Shown in pieces: positions 37,301-48,710 of a stretch of 64,000 bases of DNA. Below the pieces are notes generated by a model. The model did no database searches, was not told the origin of the DNA, and saw only the letters and a list, made by a program, of their open reading frames with translations. This stretch comes from Schizophyllum amplum. Lineage: Eukaryota > Basidiomycota > Agaricomycetes > Agaricales > Schizophyllaceae. Position numbers and translations under genes: made by a program. The stretch lies in assembly GCA_007026445.1 (NCBI GenBank), contig VDMD01000020.1, positions 124,001 through 188,000 on the forward strand. The letters are read 5' to 3'. The first letter of the stretch is position 1; every line of letters starts with the position of its first letter.

Positions 37301-37865
37301 AGCAGGGATGTCGCCGAGGGACATCGATCTGTCGAGGCTGCGAGACGACGAAGATGGCTCGGGCGGGTCGGCGGCTGTGATCTTTGGGGCAGGAACAGGA
37401 CGGCCTAGATTATCAGTGTAGGTGCATGGCTTGGACGCAAAATAGCTGGATAATGTGAGAGAAAGGCGATCACATGTACGCAGCACATACCAGTTGCTGC
37501 AAGGTGCTGTATCGCGCGTAAGGTGAGTGCGAGGTGGGTGGAGGTTATGTGGAACGGACCTGTCCCGTCGCATCGCTATCATGGGACGTGTCAGATGAGG
37601 AAGCGGATACATGATAAGGGTACTCACGCGCTTCGACCTGTGGCACGCATCGCAGGCCTAGGTTGACAGTCAGGACCTGGGGATGGGCGTATGCGTAGTG
37701 GCGCACCTTCGTAAGTCGCTTACGCTTGGAGCCTGCCCTCTCAGTTGCAGAAAGCCGCTCGTCAGCGATGGACGTTCCATCCGTTGGAGTGGATGGGCTG
37801 GAGGCTCTTGGGCCACTTGGGCCACTAGAAGAGGGAAGAGTCGCGTTTGACCAGTCCTGGTTCAT
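34370..37865 (-). CDS. Zn(II)2Cys6 transcription factor with long disordered C-terminus
   Basis: The start MNQDWSNATLPSSSGPSGP (ATG at 37865) leads to a basic KRKRLTK stretch and a zinc cluster split over four small exons: CDACHRSKR / RCDGT / APCSN / CYFASKPCTYTDN, all six cysteines present after splicing. GRPVPAP follows. The middle region (FFTHCHPARIVFHKPTF, PYLTFSICALAAPLSKQP, GAINKESLRRIYWLMYFMD, WALMHVYRASCALVLCEA) matches the fungal-specific transcription factor domain. A long Ser/Pro/Tyr-rich tail ends WLARERPPSS. It is not close to the tandem pair at the left of the window: the cluster spacing and middle region differ. Targets are unknown. It lies alone between two gene-poor intervals. 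Confidence 0.83.
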
Positions 37866-39462
37866 AGGTGTTCGCTACAGCCGCGCGAACGCGGTCGGAC
37901 GACGCGTCGCTGGATGCACCTGTGTGCTCAGCGCGAAGGGGGAAGGGAAGGAACGTGATGGCGAGGAGAAAGATGCAGGAATGTTCTAAAGAGGTTCCGT
38001 GTTTGGAGTTGTCCTCGGCTTCGCGCCCGGATTGCCGATGCCAAACGGGGCTCGGCAAGAGCATGCCCCACAACGCTTCGTTTTGTTTCCATTCCGAACC
38101 ACCTTGGCGTCTGCTCACCGTTCCCTCCTGGCAACGCGAATGGAGAGACGGCGAAGAAATATTTGACATGTCGATATGTCATGGCTTTCGCGGAACCAAA
38201 ACACAATTTTAGGCGCTCGAAACGATCGGCGTCATCAATCTCGACGACGGCCCGACATGCGGCCTGCCGCCGCGTGGGGCGGCACTGGCGGCATCCACGT
38301 GCGCTAAATCCACGACCATCATCGTCGGCAAGACCCGATGCTTGCCAAAACATCCTCTCCTGTGCGCTACAGACAAGTTGAGACTTGCTTTCGTATCGAT
38401 CCTGAGAATATTGGCGTCTCCAATGTTTTTCTGTATCAAGGCCACCCCTGGCCAAAAATCACTGCCCCACTTTATCGGCTCCTCATCAACTCCATCGACG
38501 AGCTCCTCAGCTACTATCGATGCTTGAATGCGCTTTTTGTGCGAGCTCTTGAATTGCATGACGCGTACTCACTGACATCAGCCCTGCGCTGACGCCTTCA
38601 ATTCTGATTGTCAGAGTTTGGGCTGGTCGGGCTTACAGCTGTTTGCAAAACGATAGACGGGTCGCGCTCTGACGCCCACCTCACGTGAAGAGCAAAACAC
38701 ACGCGAGACGCTCCAACGGCGCGCCTCCGGCACCATTGTCCGACCGCGCGTGGTGACTTGAGCCTTCGCCGCCAAGCCCGCCGCATAGCGTGGAGGACCT
38801 CGCAGGGGACGAGATCTATGTTCCCTACCTTTTGGGCCAAAAACCGGGTTCCAGTACTCCCCGGTTTGGCTTCCATCGACCGTCGACGCTGCCCGGGTGT
38901 CCTCGGACCGGTCACGCGCGCTCCACAGCGTCTGAGCGCGACCCGTCTATCGTTCTGCAAACAGCTGTAGACTGTCTTCAATCTTTCGCAGCTGAGCCAT
39001 GACACAAGGTGTGCCGCTACTCGAGCCTCGTACCCGAAGAGACGCGAAAGCAACGCGAAAGCGATTGCCATACTCCAAGTTCAACCATGCACACGTGACC
39101 ATGCCACTTGACACACACGACGTGACACGTGTCAAGCGGAAGTTTTGGGTGACTCATCCAAAACTTCCACTTCTGGACCCGGCGCCTCAGCAGCACTGCG
39201 ACCACCAGTCCGTAGCAATGGCGCTATATCCAGGTATCTGTACTTACGCGCAAATGATTCAGCAAAGCGTTCGCCCTGTGTTATCGAAAGACAGGCTTCC
39301 TGGTTGAGCTGGAGACCGATACGACCAGAACAGAGCCTGCTTTCACCTGCGCAGTCGATGAACACGCTGGACGTTCCAAGGTAGCTAGGTTTATGAGTAC
39401 ATGCAATATCCATCCTTCAGTCATGTACGGGTAGTTTTGAGACACTGTTCGCCCAAAATGAA
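37866..39462. other. 1.6 kb gene-poor interval with nested palindromes
   Basis: This lies between the third Zn2Cys6 factor (its promoter side) and the stop of PTA1. Open frames here are short, overlap on both strands and show no domain. The notable content is a cluster of inverted repeats at 39107-39168. Confidence 0.5.
39107..39168. repeat. Nested inverted repeats with E-box and AP-1/Gcn4-like cores
   Basis: Three dyads lie in 62 bp. CTTGACAC (39107-39114) pairs with GTGTCAAG (39129-39136). GACACGTGTC (39124-39133) is a perfect palindrome around CACGTG. GGAAGTTTTGG (39138-39148) pairs with CCAAAACTTCC (39158-39168), flanking TGACTCA (39150-39156). The sites may bind bZIP/bHLH factors or be a remnant of a small inverted-repeat element; the sequence alone does not decide. 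Confidence 0.7.
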
Positions 39463-42400
39463 TCACGGTGGTGCAGGCTCAACACCGTCCATCTGCGATG
39501 TTGCCTGCGTCTGCGGTGTCAAGGGAGTAAGTGGCGTGGCTGCATCCGATACATCCATAGGGCTAGCAGCCGTCGCGCCATTACCTACAACGACGCCTGG
39601 CGCCGGTGGTGTCGCGGTGCCATTGGGAGTCGGAACGTTCTCTGACCCCTCGCCGAAGATATCGAGGAAGCCAGCTACCCGGGTCTTGTTCGTCGCCTTC
39701 TTGGTCACATAGTCGCGCAGTCCTGCCTTCAAGCTAGGCTGCTTGCCGACGAGCTCACGCAACTGGTCCTTGGGCAGCTGCAGTAGTGCGCCGAAGGAGA
39801 TCGGGGCGGTAACCTATAACGCATCGTTAGTCTCACGAAGGAGTAGGGCCTGCGAGATAGGTAGCCACCTTCGCGCAACGAACGAAGCCTTCCCACAACG
39901 GTGCGTTCGTCCAGATCTTTTTGGTGATGAGTCTGGACAGTAATGTAGTGGCCACAAATGGCACAAGCGACTTGTAGGTAGTAACGGCTTGGATGACCTG
40001 TACGATACGTCAAGAGCGACTCCAAAGCGATGATAGGCTACTCACCGTGCGTAGGAAGAGCACAGGAAGTACAGGTTCGTCCATAATTTGCTGAATGACC
40101 ACCGCCAAGATTTCTGAACGGAAGATGTCCGTCATCGAGAAGCAGATCGTGATAGCTGAACATGCGCGATCAGTATAGGAGCAAACGGCCTTCGCTGCAT
40201 GCGTACCTTCTTTCGCGCTCTGAAGCCCTATGTCTTTCTCAGACTCGTGCAGCATCACCATCAGTTCGGCGGGAGTGAGCATCTCAGGATGGCGCAGCTG
40301 CGGTAAGCGTGAGCTTGCGGCGTGGCAAAGGCAAGTGTGCCGGAGGAAACTCACCCGCGGCGCATTCGAAGAGGCCATGCCAAACGTCTGAGGTGGCTGA
40401 GCGACGATGGAGCTGAACACAGACTTGACGATCGCCTTAGGCTCCGGTTGGCCATTGAGCATCGACACTATACGCGGCAGATAACGAATAACATCCGCCT
40501 GTTGGCCACAAACCATCAATTCTGGTCCCAAGTACGAAACATGGGTGACATACCTTGTCCATCTCGCCAATAACTGGTATCAAGAATCGCGCGGCCAAAG
40601 CGCCCTCCCTCAGGTCGGCTCGCTCTGCCACCAAGCCCTTCACAATGACGACCAACTGCACGCTTGGTCGGCCCGATTCTGTGAAGATTTGCAGCACGCG
40701 CAATGCGAGCCCCTCCGCCCGAGGTGGGAACGTCCGTAGCAAGGTGAGCAAGCGCGAATGCGTGGGTCCGAGTGACCGTATGAGCGGCGTGATGAGCTCC
40801 TGCACAACGCCTTGCACAGCCGGCTCCATCTGTCCAAAAGCATCGAAGATCCTGTGGCGGCCCGTCAGCGTAGACCACCATATTTGCAGCATCCCAGGAC
40901 TCACTCGTCCAGGAGTTCGGGCACCTTCACAGACAAGGCAAACAGAAGTTCGACGTGCTGCAGCACTTGCGACTTCAATTCCGCGCCTTCGCCACTAACG
41001 TGTTCCGGGAGATACGGTGTTTGTATCACTTCCTCCTGCTCTTCGCCCTCCTCGATGCCCTCCATAGGGTGGCTCGGAGCCGCAGGCTCGTTTATTGCGA
41101 CAGCCTCCCCTGATGACTCTCTAGCCCTAGGCGGCGCCTCCTGACCCGCAGCTGCGCCACCAGCAACCTCAGGGCCTGCTGCTTCCGAGGAATGCATCTC
41201 AACGTCAGCTGACGGTGCGCCATTCTCGTTCCGCTCGTCTCTCCTCGTCAAGCGGCGCATGATCGCCAGTGCAACCTTCTGCACGGTCTCATTCATCGGG
41301 TGCACGGCGGGGACCCAAAGCTTGACGGTATTGATGGCCGCTCCACGGGTCTTGCGCTCTGTAACACGGGTCAGAAGACGGATCGCCTAAGATGATTACA
41401 TTCCAGCTGACCTGGATGCGTCGTGAGCTCCAGCAACACCTTCAGGGCATCGTCACGCAGCGAAGGTCGCTGGATGACAAACCCACGAAGCGTTTGGAAA
41501 CCGACTGCAACACGATTCGGGCTAAATAAGTGGGATGAGTTGAGCCGATCTTGCGAGACGGAGACGCTTCTACCTTCCTCCCTCTACGCAAAGGTCTCGT
41601 AGTAGATCCATCACGTCCGGCGGTACAGCTGGCAGATCGAGCAAGAACTTCGCAAACGACCGTTCTGCATACACTCGTTAGTACGTACTCCACCATAACA
41701 GGATACTAGACTTACGCGTTCCTGCCTCCGGCCGGCCGTCGTCCAGCATCGTCTCGTACGCAGACACGAGCTGAGCCAGCCATATATCATAATTTGGCCG
41801 CCACCTCTCCTCCTTCATGAACTTCATGTGTACCCGGTCGTTATACCACTCCTCGTTCATCCAGGTCGTTGCGAGTGCAAGACTATAGTGTTTGTCAGAC
41901 GTCGGTTGATACCTTCTCTGAAGTTGCGAGACGTACCGTCCCGAGAAGTCCGCAATTATGTAGTCGCACAGCGTCCTCCTTAGGGCATCCTGCCGCTCGT
42001 AAAGCTTCTCCACAGCCGCTGGGGTCGCAGTAGAGTCATCGGCTCCGTCTTCAGCATCGTCGACCTCCCGCTTCGTGCCAGGCTGCACAGAATCTTCCCC
42101 GTCCTCTTCCTTCGACGCCGCTCGTTCCGGTTTTTCCGACTTCCCGGACGTAACCTCCTCTTTCTTCTCCTTACCGCTCTCTAGTGGCATAGCAGCCACC
42201 CGCGTAATCATCCGCACCCCTAACAGCATCCACAGCTCTGGTCCCTGTACTGCGCCCGCAACTGCGTCTGTCGCCGCCGCGCCATCCCAGACCCTCGACA
42301 CCGCGTCCTTGACCAGCGCCAACTTCTCATCCTCTCCCAACTTTGGTGGCGCGGGGAGAGCGACGCCGCCCGGCCCCACGATGCTCGTGAAGTCGATGTC

Positions 42401-44360
42401 AGCAGCTGCTGCAGCGTCAGCCACAGCAGCCTCGTCGTCGCTGACGTCCATGTCCACGTCCCCCGCATCCGCCTCGCCTGTCGCTTGCCGCATTCGCCTG
42501 GGTGCAGTCGGCGGTACGACATCATCTGCGCGCCGTCAGCACGACGCAAAACACACTACACACGGCACGCCTACCTGCATCACGGCCTGGTCCCAGCTCC
42601 CTGTTCAGCGCATCTGGCTCAAACTCCAACTCGTTTTGGTCCAGATCTACAGCGAGCGGATCGACAGGTTCAGGTGGCGGGCGCGGCGTTACCTCCTTCT
42701 TCTCACGTTCCGCACGCGGCCCAGTCGGAAGGGACGTGCTTCGCGGCGCTGAGGGCGCGGCAGCATTCTGACCATGCGCGCGCGCTTGTGCGTACGCGGC
42801 CTTGAGAGCTGGTGGAGGCGACCCTGGCGGCGTCGTCGACCTCGCCGCTACAGTCGCCGCTGCAGGCGCAGGCGGCTGCATCACATAATAAGCAACGAAT
42901 GAGAAGCAGAGCGAAGACACCGACGCACCCCCGGCAATCCCTTGTCTGCCCTAAACTTGGCCACGAGTGCAGCCAGCGCCTGATCACTAAATGCCCCCAA
43001 ATTTGCGATAACCAACTCCGTAATCAGGGACGCCGGCAACGTCGTGAAGTCAAAGGCCGCAAGGAAAGAGGCGGAGCCATTGTCCGGAACCGCCGCAGGC
43101 GCTGGCTCGAGCTTCGCTCTCTTTGCATCCGGACGGCCTGATTCCGAGGCTGATCGCTTTCCTGCGCGACGCAGTTTCTCTTCCTGGTGAGCCTTCTCCA
43201 TGCGTGCTGCCTGTATGGAAAGCGCTTCGGAGACCATTGGGTGTAGCGAGCCATACGCGGGATTCCTGGTAGCGGAATTAGCGAAGCAAAAGAAGAAGAC
43301 TCAGGACCAAAATACCTGTGAATATGATTCAAAAGTATCCTAACGCTCTTCTCGGCGCTCTTGACCGCGCCAGCACCGGCCTCCTGCAGTGACGACGGTG
43401 TCCAAGCTTTGAGCGCGCTGACAATCGTATGCACGGTACCGGGCCGCATTTTGATCAGCCCCGCATACGAGTTCACCAGCGCAGAGAAAGTCGCCACGTC
43501 CCGAGTCTGTGTATATATCATATCAGCCGCCAGATTTCTATTCAAGTTCACTGCGTGCATACCTGAAAAAGCTGCCCAAGCAGAAACTCCGACATCCGCG
43601 CGCCCTCCTGCTCCAGCTTCGGCGGGCTCATGAAAGGATGGTTCGTGGGGCAAAGCGCCAGGCTCGCGTCGTTCGGGTCCGACGCCGCCGCCTGCTGCTG
43701 CCTCCGACGCGGGTCCGCGGGGGCAGAGTTCGCAGTGGCGCGGGACTGGATGACCACAGCGCGCTGGGCAAATTTGATCGCGGCCAGGCGCACAGCAGTG
43801 GGCAGAATTCCCTCCGGCGTGCGCACGATATCGAGGATGCGCGACTTGGCGGAGGTCATGGTCTCCCATGCGGCGGGATTTGAGCGGGAGATGCATCTGG
43901 GATGGTATCCTCAGCAAGCATAAGCGCGAAAGGAGGATGCAAGACTCACAATTGTCGGAACACGAGAGGATACGCGCCCGTAAGCGCCTGGATGGCCACT
44001 TTCACGATGGCCGGTGATGCGTCGTCCAGCAACTGCGACAGCGTCGGGAGCGTCGAGAGCGCCACTGAAAGTCTATCAATATGCGTCGCGTATGATGGGA
44101 GCAAGCCACGCACGCTGTGTCCGCTGGTCCACATGCAGGCTCGTCGTGCAGATGCCGAAGCACAGCAAGTCCACGACCCACGTTCGCAGCAGGCTGTCCC
44201 CCCCTCCCGCTATGTTGCTCACGAGCGTCGAGACAAGAATGGGGATCGGCGCTGGCGCGGCTTCGAGAGTGCTCCGCAGGCTTGTGAGGATGTCGCTTTG
44301 CGCGGGTGAGTTGGCCTCTGCCGTCAGGGCTGCTTGGAGCATCCCGAGGGGGTCCGCCAT
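39463..44360 (-). CDS. PTA1: Symplekin/Pta1, scaffold of the mRNA 3'-end processing complex
   Basis: The protein starts MADPLGMLQAALTAEANSPA and has an N-terminal HEAT-like region (SLLRTWVVDLLCFGICTTSL, LLDDASPAIVKVAIQALTG, TAVRLAAIKFAQRAVVIQS, VNSYAGLIKMRPGTVHTIVS) as in symplekin. A basic/Ala-rich linker with KRSASESGRPDAKRAKLEP may be a nuclear localisation signal. The C-terminal domain is highly conserved: IFRSEILAVVIQQIMDEPVL, PVLFLRTV, then TAPISFGALLQLPKDQLREL and KQPSLKAGLRDYVTKK. A Pro/Thr-rich tail ends QMDGVEPAPP. Pta1/symplekin holds together the cleavage and polyadenylation factor and binds the Ssu72 phosphatase. The gene spans nearly 4.9 kb with many short introns and looks intact. 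Confidence 0.88.
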
Positions 44361-45031
44361 GGTTGTCGTTAGTTTCTTGTGGTCGTTAAGGGTGAGCGTG
44401 ACTGGGACGGGTCCGTGCGGGCTGCAAAGGCGACGCTGTGGTTCGCCGGGAGCGCGTCACTGGAGCTCGCTGCGAGCGCGTTAGCAGCGGCTTTGGAGTC
44501 AGGTAGAGCAACGAAGAAGATGGCGATAGGAAATGAGAAGCAGAGTGGGTGATTGAGAAGGATTGAGTTGGAAAGGCGCGCTCGACGCTGGTCAACACCG
44601 TGGCGGTGAGATCCTAACTCCAAGAAGGAGAACAAAAACCAAGGGAACTCCGGCCCGGGCCGGCCACAAACCGACAAATATTTGTTCGTTCAACGGCTTG
44701 AACCTCAGTGAACTCTCATCACTGGCGCTCGCTTCCATACACCCTTCCTGCAGACGAATACCTACTTCTTCATAGCGCGTATGTACTTCCTAACTTCAAG
44801 AATCTTAGCCTTCCCCTTTATCCCTGGCCATCCTCAAAGAGCATTCGCGCAGCCTCTTGAGTATTTGCTGAAAGGACCTTGAAAGGACCGAACCACAAGG
44901 CCATCTATCCTTTGAGAGACATTGACAACATCGACATTAATCATGTAGCTTATGTCCGTGGTATAAGTACAGCTACGCATTCAGTCGTGACACTGGGTTC
45001 GTCCACCGCATTCCAATGCAAACGACCGCCC
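44361..45031. other. PTA1 promoter region and VMA10 3' region
   Basis: These 671 bp separate two minus-strand genes. The PTA1 promoter and leader should lie in the left part and the VMA10 3' untranslated region in the right. No RNA gene, repeat or coding frame is supported. Confidence 0.4.
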
Positions 45032-46082
45032 TCATGCGCCAACCTTCTTAAGGTTGCGATGTAGCTCGGGCTTGACAAGGACGACACGGTCGAGGAGCTT
45101 CTTGACGACCTGCATATAAGGTCAGCGCGAGTAAGCGGGGGCTTCGAAAGGGAAGGCAGTGGGAGGGATGGTGATGTGGAAGACGCAGATGGTAGCATGC
45201 CACACAAAGACGTTGTACGCACCTGACCCTTGTGCTGCTCATATGTATCCGTGATCGCCTGCAATTTCTGTTCCGTCTCCTTGTCCACAGCGACCTGGGC
45301 GTTGCTCGTTGTGCCGGCGTGCTGTGGTAGATATGTCGTCATGAAGCGTACAGAGGTATCACAGAGGTATCACAGAGGGCAAGGGGATTGTGAGGTGGTC
45401 GAGGTAGGTGATGGTCCGTGTAAGAGGGACGCAGGGAGATGATGAGCACATTCGTCAGTCTCCGGTCGTCTTCTAGCGAACGAGAACCACGCACCGACGC
45501 CTCGAAAGACTTGAACTCGGCCTCCTTCGCCTTCTTGTAGTCCTCGATCTCCTTCGCGGCCTCCGAGCGCGCGTCCTTCAACTTCTGTGTGCGATCTGGC
45601 GGGGGAAGTTGCATGACATGAATGGGTCGCATGGGCACAGGACGGAAGACATGGAGCGCATCGCGGTATGATGATCACGGATGAACCGCGGGAGAGGGAC
45701 AAGCAGAGTTTGAGCGCGCAAGAGACGTTCAAGCAGAAGCAGAACAACAGTCGGAGAGAGAAACGGATACGGCAAGATGAGCGAACGAGTTCAGTGAGAT
45801 GGATGCGAACTCACACTGTCTGGCCTGCTGCACGATCTTCGCCGCCTCCTTCTCTGCTTCGAGGAGCGTCTGAATGCCTTGGGATTGCTGGGCGGCCTGC
45901 AAAGGGGATACCGATCAGTACCTCGCTTTGCATGTGCTACGCCCGTATCACTATGAGACGTCCAGTGCAATGATGCTGCAGCGCGCTGTGCACCGTTGAC
46001 CGAGGCTGGCTTTGGACGCGTCGCAGATATCGGATGGGTACTCCGCAAGCATGAACATACACTGGTATATCTTACGCACCAT
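45032..46082 (-). CDS. VMA10: V-type proton ATPase subunit G
   Basis: Exon 1 appears to be only the ATG (46080-46082), followed by an intron (45897-46079, GTGCGTAAG...TTTGCAG) of 183 nt, long for this genome. Exon 2 reads AAQQSQGIQTLLEAEKEAAK and IVQQARQ; later exons give KLKDARSEAAKEIEDYKKAK, EAEFKSFEAS, then VAVDKETEQKLQAITDTYEQ and finally VVKKLLDRVVLVKPELHRN-LKKVGA-stop at 45032. This is subunit G of the V1 peripheral stalk, a long coiled coil that pairs with subunit E and couples V1 to Vo in vacuolar acidification. The length (about 115-120 residues) is normal. It is divergent from NBP35. Confidence 0.92.
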
Positions 46083-46349
46083 ATCGTATTGCTAAAGAGC
46101 GCAGGTGTCGACTAGTACAAGTCGAATACAAGTCGACTGTGCTCAGGAGATGAGATGTGGCGTCGCAGAGACAACAAATGCAAACAAGAGTAATGCTGAT
46201 CAGTCATGATGCACGAGCGCTTATTCAAGTGCTTGAGCTGCCATCAACCTTCGCTTGCATACCCCCGTCGTCTGTGCCTTCAGAGCCCTTGAGATCTCCC
46301 ACCCCAAGTCCTTAGAAGAGGAAGACGCTCGAAAGGAACATCAGCAACG
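46083..46349. promoter_or_regulatory. Divergent promoter of VMA10 and NBP35
   Basis: This 267 bp separates the two divergent start codons and should contain both promoters. No TATA box is evident. Shared control is possible but not shown. Confidence 0.5.
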
Positions 46350-47505
46350 ATGATTGCAACGCAAACTCCCACACCAATACCCGATCCCTTGGCAGCGCAG
46401 AGCGCAATGTCCGTGCCCTCCAACGCACCAGAGCACTGTCCGGTGCGCAACCAAATGCTTTTGATGGATATCTCCTACTCATACTATAACCACCTCCAGG
46501 GCACCGAATCTGACCTCGCAGGGAAATCCGCCGCCTGCGACGGCTGCGCCAACCAGGACGTATGCGCCTCCGACGAGCCCAAAGGCCCAGATCCCGCCCT
46601 CCCCCTCATCCGCCAGCGCATGTCTACCGTGAAGCGCAAAATCCTCATTCTCTCCGGTAAGGGCGGCGTTGGCAAATCGACCTTCACCGCCCAGCTCGCC
46701 TGGGCATTCGCCGCAGACGAGGAGACGCAGGTGCGTCCCCATCCTATTCCCGCCCGCTGTTCACCTCTCTAATACCATATCCAGACCGGCGTCATGGACG
46801 TCGACATCTGCGGCCCCTCCATTCCGACCATCTTCGGCATCGCCGCCGAGCAGGTGCACGCCTCCGCCTCCGGCTGGTCCCCCGTCTACGTGCAGGACAA
46901 CCTCGGCGCCATGTCCGTCGGCTTCATGCTCCCCTCCGCGCGCGACGCCGTCATGTGGCGCGGGCCCAAGAAGAACGGGCTCATCGCGCAGTTCCTCAAG
47001 GACGTCGACTGGGGCGCGCTCGACTACCTCCTCGTCGACACGCCGCCGGGCACGTCCGACGAGCACCTCTCTGTCGTGCAGTACCTCAAGGAGAGCGGCA
47101 TCGACGGCGCCGTGCTCGTCACCACGCCGCAGGAGGTCGCGCTGCAGGACGTGCGGCGCGAGATTAGCTTCTGCAGGAAGGTTGGTGTGCGGATTATCGG
47201 GCTGGTGGAGAATATGGCGGGCTTTGTGTGCCCGAATTGCAAGACGGAGAGCAAGATTTTCAGACCGACAACGGGAGGTGCGAAGGCGTTGGCAGAGCAG
47301 GAGGGCATTGAGCTTCTTGGCTCCGTCCCACTGGACCCACGCATAGGGAAGAGTGCAGATCATGGGCTCAGCTTCTTGGAAGAATATCCGGACAGCCCAG
47401 CGACAACCGCATATCTGGATATTATAGACCGTGAGTGCACCTCTTTTTGTCGTCCACCTCTCGGCTCACAATCATACAGGCATCCGGGACATCCTAGGCG
47501 ACTAA
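46350..47505 (+). CDS. NBP35: Cytosolic Fe-S cluster assembly P-loop ATPase Nbp35
   Basis: The N-terminal cluster motif is EHCP joined to [20 protein letters not shown] and VC, that is C-x13-C-x2-C-x5-C, but only after removal of a 57 nt stop-free intron (46443-46499). The deviant Walker A KGGVGKST follows, then (after intron 46731-46784) [47 protein letters not shown] and the C-terminal FVCPNC pair that bridges the second cluster. The last intron (47431-47479) leads to IRDILGD-stop at 47505. Nbp35 with Cfd1 builds 4Fe-4S clusters for cytosolic and nuclear proteins. All functional residues I can check are present. Confidence 0.95.
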
Positions 47506-47727
47506 AGACACCCAGGACATCCGGACGCCGACTTGGCCTTCACATAACACGCGCCTTTTGTACACCACTTATTAGATCGCATGTATCAGTAGCATCTCAC
47601 TTATGGGTAGCAGCAACAATACCTTGCTTGCTTTAGGGGAACTGTAGGAAAACTGGACCGAGAGGAGGGATGCTTGATTGAACATAACCTAGCATACTGC
47701 TACGACACCAATGTCGCGGACCACCTG

Positions 47728-47775
47728 CACCACCAACTGCTTCACCCCCTACACCACCAACTGCTTCACCCCCTA
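47728..47775. repeat. Minisatellite: two 24 bp tandem units at a stop codon
   Basis: A 24 bp unit containing CACCAACTGCTTCACCCC occurs twice in tandem and continues partly into the next gene's last codons. On the minus strand each unit carries a TAG, so the stop codon of the neighbouring gene is duplicated. Confidence 0.8.
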
Positions 47776-48710
47776 CACCAGCTTCGCCTCCACCGCCGCT
47801 GTTGTGACCCCCGCTGGCGCATCCGGATAGAACAACTTCGGCCGCAACTTCTCCACATCGCTCATGATGGGATGTATCTGCTTCATGAAGATATGCGGCA
47901 GACTGAACGTCTCGTCCACCAGCGTCGTCTGCGGCAGGTCGTTGCGCGCGGCGATGATCGTGTGCGCCTTGTCGCAGAACTCGCGCAGGATCGCGCGCGT
48001 GTGCGCAGAGAGCGCGACGTCGTCGCCCTTGAACGGAATGACAATGCGTCCACCGTTCGCCACCTCTGCCAGACGCGTTAGCCTTCAGTTTCGCGTTATA
48101 CCAGCCTGATACCACGCACCTTCCCCCAAGACCACCTTCTCTGTCGGGCCCCACTGGATCACGCCCACGTCATCCGTCCTGTACGCCTTCGCGTCCGCCA
48201 GCCGCGTCAAGGTAGCCAAGAAGCAGACCGTCTGGTATATGAGCAGCCGATCGTCGTTCAAGTCCAGCGTCTCGAACTCGTCGTACTTTGCCGCCTGCTC
48301 CAGCAGCGGCTGGATCTGCCCCGCAAGCTTGTCCATTCCGCGCGCGCCCAGCTCGTACCCGACGCCGACGACGACCACTGCGCTCAAAGTTTAGTTCACG
48401 GGTAGCCTGATGAAGGGAGCGCACACGCACAGGACAGAACCGACCAGAATATGGGATTCCGGATGAGCTTGCGCCATCCCTTCTGTTCGTACGCTGAGCT
48501 CGAGCTCGCGTGGCGCAACTGGGTGAGGGGGAGTGCGGAGCGGGTAGGAAGCAGTGTGGTGCGGCAAGATGGTCGCTGTAGCGGTTTGGGAGAGAGACTC
48601 CGCAACGCCTTCACGCTAGCCGACGTAGAGAGCCTTGCGGCGGGCTGCACGACATGTCTTGTCGCTGGGCGGAGGGCGAGGCGCGCGTAGGCAGAGAGAG
48701 TCGAAGACAT
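47773..48710 (-). CDS. Unrecognised protein with mitochondrial presequence
   Basis: The ATG at 48710 gives MSSTLSAYARLALRPATRHV followed by an Arg/Ser/Ala-rich, acid-free stretch to LRHASSSSAYEQKGWRKLIR, a typical mitochondrial targeting sequence. After an intron comes VVVVGVGYELGARGMDKLAG, then YDEFETLDLNDDRLLIYQTV, LATLTRLADAKAYRTDDVG, and in the last exon GGRIVIPFKGDDVALSAHTR, AILREFCDKAHTIIAARNDL and VTTAAVEAKLV-stop. The short hydrophobic stretch at the second exon start could be a membrane segment. I do not recognise the family. It is predicted to be imported into mitochondria; the role is unknown. The stop codon lies in a two-unit minisatellite. Confidence 0.7.

Noticed and set aside
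38598..39071. Minus-strand frame of about 157 codons in the 37.9-39.4 kb gap
   Set aside because: Overlapping frames exist on both strands, no domain is visible, and no intron or start context supports it.
46669..47363. Long overlapping open frames on both strands across the NBP35 core (over 200 codons each)
   Set aside because: They are shadows of a GC-rich, codon-biased exon; translations are low-complexity Arg/Ser/Pro or His/Val-rich and have no domain, while the NBP35 frame has every family motif.
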